Translations under genes and position numbers: made by a program
Source: Streptomyces sp. ISL-96
GTDB lineage: Bacteria; Actinomycetota; Actinomycetes; Streptomycetales; Streptomycetaceae
DNA: 64,000 bases
NCBI RefSeq assembly: GCF_018614035.1
Contig: NZ_JAGGPA010000075.1
Location: forward strand, 18,268-82,267
Direction of reading: 5' to 3'
Part shown: positions 58,435-64,000 of the stretch, piece after piece
Layout: each line of letters starts with the position of its first letter
Numbering within the stretch: position 1 is the first letter of the stretch
Notes under the pieces: generated by a model
What the model was told of the DNA's origin: nothing
The model's input: the letters and a program-made list of their open reading frames with translations, nothing else
Database searches by the model: none

Positions 58435-59144
58435 CAGTGGTGGTGCGTACGCGGTTGGTACGTACGCGGCTGGGCTCCGCCGTCCTCGCACTCAGCACCG
58501 CGCTCGCGGTGCTGAGCGGGGCGGCCGGGTCCGCGCAGGCGACGACGACCGGCTACCGCTACTGGTCGTTCTGGGAGAGCGACGGCGGTGAGTGGACGTA
58601 CGCCACCCAGGGACCCGCCACCGCCCGGCCCGCCGACGGTGACGTGATCGGCTTCCGCTTCTCGGTGAGCGAGGACTCGCAGGACTCCGCGAAGCCGCGC
58701 TACGCGCCGGACTCCTTCGACGCCGTCTGCAACACCAAGACGCCCACCGAGGACGGTTCCAAGGACGGCGCTAAACGAATCGCCGTCGTCATCGACCCCG
58801 GTACAGCGGCCGACGCCCCCGACGGCGAGCAGCCCCCCGCACTGCGCACCGCCTGCGCGCGGACCGCTGCGGACGCGACCGCGGCCGACGCGCTCGCCTC
58901 GGTGGCGAAGCCGCTGCGCTACGACAGCACAGCGCTGCTTTGCGCGATCTCCGGGTACCCGAAGACGGGCTGCGGTGATCAGGTGGCAGGCCGCGACGAC
59001 GCTCCCACCACACATAAGCCCACTGAGGACGGCACTGAGGACAGTAACGACAGCGGCCCCTCCGCCGGACTGCTCGTAGGCCTCGCAGCCGTGCTCGCGC
59101 TCGGCGCCGCAGGCGTGTGGCAGGCGCGCCGCCGCCGCGGATGA
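58431..59144 (+). CDS. Secreted, C-terminally anchored protein of the B12 operon
   Basis: GTG 58431 overlaps the toroid stop (GTGA). The 237-residue product has a signal peptide (about 1-37) and an extracellular domain starting YRYWSFWESDGGEWTYATQG and DGDVIGFRFSVSEDS. Cysteines lie in the middle, followed by a Thr/Asp linker, a TM (about 210-230) and RRRRG. I recognise no characterised family. Its place between toroid and transporter suggests the second half of a surface capture complex. Confidence 0.85.
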   Translation: MTVVVRTRLVRTRLGSAVLALSTALAVLSGAAGSAQATTTGYRYWSFWESDGGEWTYATQGPATARPADGDVIGFRFSVSEDSQDSAKPRYAPDSFDAVCNTKTPTEDGSKDGAKRIAVVIDPGTAADAPDGEQPPALRTACARTAADATAADALASVAKPLRYDSTALLCAISGYPKTGCGDQVAGRDDAPTTHKPTEDGTEDSNDSGPSAGLLVGLAAVLALGAAGVWQARRRRG

Positions 59145-60313
59145 CCTCCCTCTCCATGACCCTCCGTGCGCCTGAGGCCAGCCGCAGCAACGCCCTGCAT
59201 GCCGGGGCCTGGTGGCTGTGGGCGCTCGGCCTGGCCACCGCCGCGTCCCGGACCACCAATCCGCTGCTGCTCGGGATGCTGGTGGGGGTGGCCGGATACG
59301 TGGTGGCCGCGCGGCGGACGGATGCGCCGTGGGCGCGTTCGTACGGCGCCTTCGTCAAGCTCGGCCTGCTCGTCATCGGCATCCGCCTCGTCTTCTCGAC
59401 GTTCCTCGGCTCACCGATCCCCGGCAGCCACACCCTCTTCACGCTCCCCGAAGTACCCCTGCCCGACTGGGCACAGGGCGTTCGGATCGGTGGGCGCGTG
59501 ACGGCGGAGCAGCTGGTCTTCGCCCTGTACGACGGGGCGAAGCTGGCCACGCTCCTCATCTGCGTGGGCGCCGCGAACGCGCTCGCCAATCCGGCCCGGC
59601 TGCTCAAGTCCCTGCCGGGCGCGCTGTACGAGGTGGGGGTCGCCGTCGTCGTGGCGATGACGTTCGCGCCGAACATGGTGGCCGACGTGGTGCGGCTGCG
59701 CACCGCGCGCCGCCTGCGCGGCCGGCCGACGGGTGGGGTGCGGGCAGTGCTCCAGATCGGGCTGCCGGTTCTGGAGGGCGCGCTGGAGCGGTCGGTGGCG
59801 GTGGCGGCGTCGATGGACGCGCGCGGCTACGGCCGCACCGCCCAAGTCCCGCCCGCCGTACGCCACACGACGACCGCGCTGACGCTGGGCGGGCTGCTGG
59901 GTGTGTGCGCCGGGTCATACGGGCTGCTGGCCGCCGAAGGTGCGGCGTACGGGCTGCCGGTCATGGGCGGAGGGCTCGTCGCCGCGCTGGCGGGGCTCCG
60001 CCTGGGCGGCCGGCGCAGCGTCCGTACCCGCTACCGGCCCGACGAGTGGGGCGTACGGGCGTGGCTGGTGGCGGGGTCGGGTGCGGCGGTGGGGGCGCTG
60101 ATGATCTGGGCGGCGGCGTACGACCCGGTGGCTCTGCACCCCGGTGTCGTACCGCTCGTGGCGCCACAATTCCCGCTGTGGCCGGCGGCGTCCGTACTGA
60201 TCGGCCTGCTACCGGCCTTCGTGGCTCCCGTACCGCCGACGCCCGTACCGCCGCCGACACCCGTACCGCCGGCCGCCCCCGTCCTTCCCCCCGTGAAAGC
60301 GATTCCCCAGTGA
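59141..60313 (+). CDS. ECF transporter transmembrane subunit (EcfT/CbiQ family)
   Basis: ATG 59141 overlaps the previous stop (ATGA). The 390-residue protein has about five N-terminal TMs. The CbiQ/EcfT coupling region contains the two Ala-Arg-Gly-type motifs that contact the ATPases, here VRLRTARRLRGRPTG and ASMDARGYGRTAQV. Extra C-terminal TMs and a Pro/Val tail follow, longer than usual. It couples ATP hydrolysis to movement of the substrate-binding S subunit, which is encoded two genes downstream. Confidence 0.93.
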   Translation: MTSLSMTLRAPEASRSNALHAGAWWLWALGLATAASRTTNPLLLGMLVGVAGYVVAARRTDAPWARSYGAFVKLGLLVIGIRLVFSTFLGSPIPGSHTLFTLPEVPLPDWAQGVRIGGRVTAEQLVFALYDGAKLATLLICVGAANALANPARLLKSLPGALYEVGVAVVVAMTFAPNMVADVVRLRTARRLRGRPTGGVRAVLQIGLPVLEGALERSVAVAASMDARGYGRTAQVPPAVRHTTTALTLGGLLGVCAGSYGLLAAEGAAYGLPVMGGGLVAALAGLRLGGRRSVRTRYRPDEWGVRAWLVAGSGAAVGALMIWAAAYDPVALHPGVVPLVAPQFPLWPAASVLIGLLPAFVAPVPPTPVPPPTPVPPAAPVLPPVKAIPQ

Positions 60314-62163
60314 TCCGGTTCGAGAATGTGTCGGTCAGCTACGACGATGCCGCGTCGTCGCCCGCGATCCAGGGCGTCGACCTCACCGTGCCGGAGGGCG
60401 AGCTGGTGCTGCTGGTCGGCCCGTCAGGAGTCGGCAAGTCGACCCTGCTGGGCACGGTCTCCGGCCTGGTGCCGCACTTCACGGGCGGCACCTTGCGCGG
60501 CCGCGTGACGGTCGACGGCCGCGACACGCGGACCCACAAGCCGCGCGAACTCGCCGACGTGGTGGGGACGGTGGGACAGGACCCACTGGCCCACTTCGTC
60601 ACCGACACGGTCGAGGACGAGCTGGCGTACGGCATGGAATCGCTCGGCCTCGCGCCGGACGTGATGCGCCGCCGGGTCGAGGAGACGCTGGACCTGCTCG
60701 GCCTCGCGGAGCTCCGCGACCGCCCCATCGCCACGCTCTCCGGCGGGCAGCAGCAGCGGGTCGCGATCGGCTCGGTGCTGACCACGCATCCGAAGGTGCT
60801 GGTCCTGGACGAGCCGACGTCGGCGCTGGACCCTGCGGCGGCGGAGGAGGTGCTGGCGGTGCTGCAACGCCTGGTCCACGACCTGGGTACGACCGTGCTG
60901 CTGGCCGAGCACCGCCTGGAGCGGGTGGTGCAGTACGCGGACCAGGTGATCTTGCTGGCGGGGCCGGGCGAGGCGCCGCGGATGGGGTCGCCGGTCGACA
61001 TCATGTCCCTCTCGCCCGTGCACCCCCCGGTGGTGGCGCTGGGCCGCCTGGCGGGATGGACCCCGCTCCCCCTCTCGGTACGGGACGCCCGCCGCCGGGC
61101 CACGCCGCTGCGGTCACGACTGGCCGACGCTGCCGAGCGGGAACGTGCCGCTGGACGCACGAATCCAGCCCGTCCGGCGTTTGAGGACACGCCCGAAGGG
61201 CGTCCGGGGGACCAGGAGCCGAGCAAGCCCACTGCCCAACACCATCCAGCCCGTCCGGCGCTTGAGGACCGGGGGTCTGGGGGCGGAGCCTCCAGTTTCG
61301 GGAAGGGGCGGGTAGGGGAAGAACTCGCCCGCCTGCTGCGCCGCCCCCGCACCGCACCGGCCCCCGCCGAAGCCACCAGCACCGGCACCGCCCCCCGCGC
61401 AGCCGTAGCCACAGTCACCAACCTCGGCATCCGCCGCGCCCGCGTAGAGGCCCTCCGCCGGGTCACACTGACCGTGTCCCGGGGCGAAACCGTCGCCCTC
61501 ATGGGCCGCAACGGCGCCGGCAAGTCCACCCTCCTCTCCGCCCTGGTCGGCATGATCGAGCCCACCACCGGCACCATCACCGTCGGCGGCCGCACCCCCC
61601 ACCGCACCCGCCCCCAGGACATGGTCCGAGAGGTCGGCCTCGTCCCGCAGGAGCCGCGGGATCTGCTGTACGCCGACACCCTCGCCGCCGAGTGCGCGGC
61701 AGCCGACAGCGACGCCGGCGCCGACCCCGGCACCTGCCGTGCCCTGGTCGCCGAGCTCCTCCCCGGCATCCAGGACGACACGCACCCCCGCGACCTGTCC
61801 GAGGGCCAGCGCCTCGCCCTCGCCCTGGCCCTCGTACTCACCGGACGCCCCCCACTCCTCCTCCTCGACGAGCCGACCCGCGGCCTGGACTACGCGGCGA
61901 AAGCCCGCCTGGTAGGCCTGCTGCGGGGCCTGGCCGGCCAAGGCCACGCGATCATCCTCGCCACCCACGACGTCGAGCTCGCCGCCGAACTGGCGCACCG
62001 CGTCGTGATCCTCGCCGACGGCGAGGTGGTCGCGGACGGCCCGACGGCCGAAGTGGTCGTCTCCTCCCCCGCTTTCGCCCCGCAGGTGGCGAAGATCCTC
62101 GCCCCGCAGAAGTGGCTGACAGTCACGCAGGTACGCGCCGCACTCGGCGGGACGACAACATGA
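60310..62163 (+). CDS. Fused ECF transporter ATPase (EcfA-EcfA')
   Basis: GTG 60310 overlaps the EcfT stop (GTGA). The 617-residue protein contains two ABC ATPase domains. NBD1 has Walker A VGPSGVGKSTLLG (about 36-48), signature LSGGQQQRVAIGS and Walker B VLVLDEPTSALDP. NBD2 has LMGRNGAGKSTLLSALVG (about 396-413), a variant signature LSEGQRLALALAL and LLLLDEPTRGLD. The linker (about 255-370) contains two direct copies of a Streptomyces intergenic repeat read as NPARPAFED and HPARPALED. It powers the ECF importer. Confidence 0.93.
   Translation: MIRFENVSVSYDDAASSPAIQGVDLTVPEGELVLLVGPSGVGKSTLLGTVSGLVPHFTGGTLRGRVTVDGRDTRTHKPRELADVVGTVGQDPLAHFVTDTVEDELAYGMESLGLAPDVMRRRVEETLDLLGLAELRDRPIATLSGGQQQRVAIGSVLTTHPKVLVLDEPTSALDPAAAEEVLAVLQRLVHDLGTTVLLAEHRLERVVQYADQVILLAGPGEAPRMGSPVDIMSLSPVHPPVVALGRLAGWTPLPLSVRDARRRATPLRSRLADAAERERAAGRTNPARPAFEDTPEGRPGDQEPSKPTAQHHPARPALEDRGSGGGASSFGKGRVGEELARLLRRPRTAPAPAEATSTGTAPRAAVATVTNLGIRRARVEALRRVTLTVSRGETVALMGRNGAGKSTLLSALVGMIEPTTGTITVGGRTPHRTRPQDMVREVGLVPQEPRDLLYADTLAAECAAADSDAGADPGTCRALVAELLPGIQDDTHPRDLSEGQRLALALALVLTGRPPLLLLDEPTRGLDYAAKARLVGLLRGLAGQGHAIILATHDVELAAELAHRVVILADGEVVADGPTAEVVVSSPAFAPQVAKILAPQKWLTVTQVRAALGGTTT
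61162..61269 (+). repeat. Two direct copies of the intergenic repeat inside a coding sequence
   Basis: ATCCAGCCCGTCCGGCGTTT begins at 61163, and ATCCAGCCCGTCCGGCGCTT at 61244; both continue GAGGAC. They are 81 bp apart, so frame is kept. The second copy is followed by the GGGGGTCTGGGGGCGGAGCC segment usual for this element. Confidence 0.85.
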
Positions 62164-62978
62164 GCACCCCAAAGCCCGTACGCCTCGGCCCCCGCTCCGT
62201 CGCCGCACTCCTCCTCATCAGCGCGATCGGCGTGATCGCCTTCGGCTGGCCACTGCTCGCCGACCCCGACTCCGGGCTCGCCCGCAACCACTCCCAGGAC
62301 GCCCCCTGGCTCCTGGCCGCCCTCCTCCCCCTCCTCGTCGCGGTAGTCGTGGCGACGATCGCCGACGCCGGGCTCGACGCGAAGGCCGTCGCGATGCTGG
62401 GCGTACTGGCCGCCGTCGGCGCGGCGCTGCGTCCGCTCGGCGCGGGGACGGCCGGCCTGGAGCCGATGTTCTTCCTGATGGTGCTGAGCGGCCGCGTCCT
62501 GGGCCCCGGCTTCGGTTTCGTACTCGGCGCGGTGACGATGTTCGCGTCGGCGCTGCTCACGGGTGGCGTCGGGCCGTGGATGCCGTTCCAGATGCTGTCG
62601 ATGGGCTGGTTCGCGATGGGCGCGGGCCTGCTGCCGGGCGCGGAGCGCCTGCGCGGCCGGGCGGAGCTGGTGATGCTGGCGGCGTACGGGTGCGTAGCCG
62701 CCTTCTTCTACGGCACGGTCATGAACCTCCAGGGCTGGACGTACATCGGCGGCCTCTCGACCGGCGTCTCCTTCCAGCCCGGCGACCCGCTCCACGAGAA
62801 CCTGGCCCGCTTCCTCGCGTACTGCCTCGCCACATCCCTCGGCTGGGACCTTGGCCGGGCCGTGCTCACGGTCGTACTGACCCTCACCATCGGCGCGACC
62901 CTCCTCAAGGCGCTGCGCCGGGCCACGCGGCGTGCGGCCTTCGAGGCCCAGGTCACATTCGAGGGCCCGCAACGCTGA
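62160..62978 (+). CDS. ECF transporter S component (probable cobalamin specificity)
   Basis: ATG 62160 overlaps the ATPase stop (ATGA). The 272-residue membrane protein has about seven TMs, with FFLMVLSGRVLGPGFGFVLG and GAVTMFASALLTGGVGPWMP and then FQMLSMGWFAMGAGLLPG, typical of EcfS proteins of the CbrT type. It would bind the vitamin and be toppled by EcfT. Specificity for B12 or a precursor is inferred from the riboswitch. It ends a five-gene operon. Confidence 0.9.
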   Translation: MSTPKPVRLGPRSVAALLLISAIGVIAFGWPLLADPDSGLARNHSQDAPWLLAALLPLLVAVVVATIADAGLDAKAVAMLGVLAAVGAALRPLGAGTAGLEPMFFLMVLSGRVLGPGFGFVLGAVTMFASALLTGGVGPWMPFQMLSMGWFAMGAGLLPGAERLRGRAELVMLAAYGCVAAFFYGTVMNLQGWTYIGGLSTGVSFQPGDPLHENLARFLAYCLATSLGWDLGRAVLTVVLTLTIGATLLKALRRATRRAAFEAQVTFEGPQR

Positions 62979-63254
62979 CCCGGCGGTGAGAGGGCCCACA
63001 GGACCTTGGTCCTCGACTAGGCGGGATAGTAACCCTCCGCCCCCGCCGCAGACCGCTCCCTCAGCGCGCTGACCTGCACAGACAGCCTCTAGCGCACCAC
63101 AGGCCGTTATGCCCGATTTGCCAGTTCTGCTAGTAAGAGGGGTGATTGCGGCACGGCTGCGGGGCTGCTTCATTGGAGCAGTCGCCGGGCGCAGTACGCC
63201 AGTCGCCACCGGCCCGCCCGCGACATTCCCCCGTACCCGACGTTAGGCAGCCGC
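62979..63254. other. Spacer before the transglycosylase gene
   Basis: A short hairpin AGGACCTTGGTCCT (63000-63013) could end the ECF operon. The rest, with relatively AT-rich 63110-63150, must hold the promoter of the secreted protein gene. I looked for a ydaO-type riboswitch, which often precedes Rpf-like genes in Streptomyces, and could not see one. Confidence 0.4.
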
Positions 63255-63692
63255 GTGTCGTTCCCGATCGTCAACCGCCTCATCGCTCGCCCCACCAAGT
63301 CCGTCGCCGCCGGCGCCGCCGTGCTGCTCGGCTCAATGGGTGGGGTGGTCGTGGGTGGCGGCATCTCCGAGGCCAAGGCCGAGACCGTTGCCGCTGTCAC
63401 TGCCGCGAGCCCGCAGAGCGTCGCCAAGCAGATGATCCCGGACGCCGCCCAGTACGCGTGTTTCGACAAGATCGTCGAGCACGAGAGCGGCTGGAACCCC
63501 CAGGCCAGCAACGCCTCGTCCGGCGCGTACGGCCTGGTCCAGGCCCTGCCCGCCTCCAAGATGTCCTCCGCTGGCGCGGACTGGAAGACGAACCCGGCCA
63601 CCCAGATCGAGTGGGGCCTGGACTACATGAACGAGCGCTACGGCAGCCCCTGCGACGCCTGGAGCTTCTGGCAGTCCAACGGCTGGTACTGA
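63255..63692 (+). CDS. Secreted SLT-like transglycosylase domain protein
   Basis: The 145-residue protein has an N-terminal signal/anchor (about 14-45, AAGAAVLLGSMGGVVVGGGI). A small lysozyme-like domain follows (about 65-145). FDKIVEHESGWNPQASNASS carries the catalytic Glu, then AYGLVQALPASKMSSAGADW, IEWGLDYMNERYGSPCDAW and SFWQSNGWY. Such proteins cut peptidoglycan glycan strands during growth or germination. GTG 63255 is the likely start. It is monocistronic. Confidence 0.92.
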   Translation: MSFPIVNRLIARPTKSVAAGAAVLLGSMGGVVVGGGISEAKAETVAAVTAASPQSVAKQMIPDAAQYACFDKIVEHESGWNPQASNASSGAYGLVQALPASKMSSAGADWKTNPATQIEWGLDYMNERYGSPCDAWSFWQSNGWY

Positions 63693-64000
63693 TCCACTGA
63701 TCGTTCGGCATCGGGGGGCGGGGGGCGGGGGCTCTGGTGGCCCCGGGGCGTTGATCGCATCTGCCGATGGGGGCCGCCACACGTAAGTGTGGCGCCGAAG
63801 GCCCGCCGGTAAAGGGCGCTCCTACGTCGCGTCGCCTGCGGCGATTGCGCTCCGCTTCACCCTTGACCGTCGCCCCTCCGCCGCAATGCTTCTGGGGGGC
63901 GGCCCCCGGGGGGAGCCCACGGGAAAGGCCCGGCGATTGGCCGCTGTCTCGCTGCCGCCCGAGGGTGTGTGGGTGGGGTGCATGAGCTCTAGGCCCGGAC
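63693..64000. other. Right edge without a recognisable gene
   Basis: GC-rich sequence with G-runs at 63713-63731 and C/G blocks near 63895-63920. I see no coding frame with a start site and no RNA gene. Confidence 0.4.

Noticed and set aside
62979..63254. ydaO (cyclic di-AMP) riboswitch before the secreted transglycosylase gene
   Set aside because: The conserved ydaO elements are not visible, although such riboswitches precede many Streptomyces resuscitation-factor genes.

Overview
This window is chromosomal DNA of a Streptomyces or very close relative. GC is about 70 percent with strong GC bias at third codon positions. GTG, TTG and probably CTG starts occur, neighbouring genes are often coupled by 4-base ATGA/GTGA overlaps, and there are WhiJ-type HTH/DUF397/ATPase genes, a SapB/AmfS-type morphogen cluster and mycothiol-type enzymes. 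No rRNA, tRNA, CRISPR array, insertion sequence or prophage was found.

Layout. 0-4.4 kb: TetR regulator, dimethylargininase, Rsm22-type methyltransferase, beta-propeller lipoprotein. 4.4-6.65 kb: sparse, lower-GC stretch with a 42-residue ORF, two tandem hairpins, one lipoprotein and a methyltransferase relic. 6.65-15.3 kb: MFS exporter, Gfo/Idh oxidoreductase, PhoD, SDR, PhzF, then a lamin-tail protein, a frameshifted thermonuclease and a membrane HhH protein. 15.4-25.9 kb: RNase P RNA (minus strand), MerR regulator with a classic 19-bp spacer promoter, RNB ribonuclease, YaaA, KDPG aldolase, a Nif3/zinc-ribbon/RNase H operon and a gutted siderophore-binding lipoprotein. 26-33.7 kb: a maoC-adh-sdr operon, an exporter, a lipid-transfer thiolase, a Gln/Glu-rich secreted repeat protein and an acyl-CoA dehydrogenase relic. 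34-41.2 kb: two PIN toxin-antitoxin pairs with apparently leaderless antitoxins, a WhiJ-like triad, a cell-wall amidase and an F420 (LLM) oxidoreductase. 41.2-45.6 kb: a mycothiol-dependent enzyme and a glycosyltransferase/methyltransferase/toroid operon. 45.8-56.9 kb: a KstR-like TetR, the ram (amf) class III lanthipeptide cluster including its 40-residue precursor, then ferredoxin/aldehyde dehydrogenase and a divergent metallo-hydrolase. 56.95-63 kb: a cobalamin riboswitch and five translationally coupled genes for a surface alpha/alpha toroid, an unknown anchored protein and a complete ECF transporter. The window ends with a secreted transglycosylase-like protein.

Two themes connect distant genes. 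First, the 14-bp motif TnnAACnnGTTnnA, the published consensus of KstR (the steroid-catabolism repressor of mycolic actinobacteria), occurs upstream of the maoC-adh-sdr operon, the thiolase, the acyl-CoA dehydrogenase relic, the kstR-like gene and the metallo-hydrolase/aldehyde dehydrogenase divergon. A second palindrome, TGACGnnnCGTCA, occurs at two of these promoters and before the LLM oxidoreductase. Second, the riboswitch operon looks like a B12 capture-and-import system: a secreted alpha/alpha toroid (the fold of intrinsic factor) encoded with an ECF transporter, whose ATPase carries two copies of a Streptomyces intergenic repeat in its interdomain linker.
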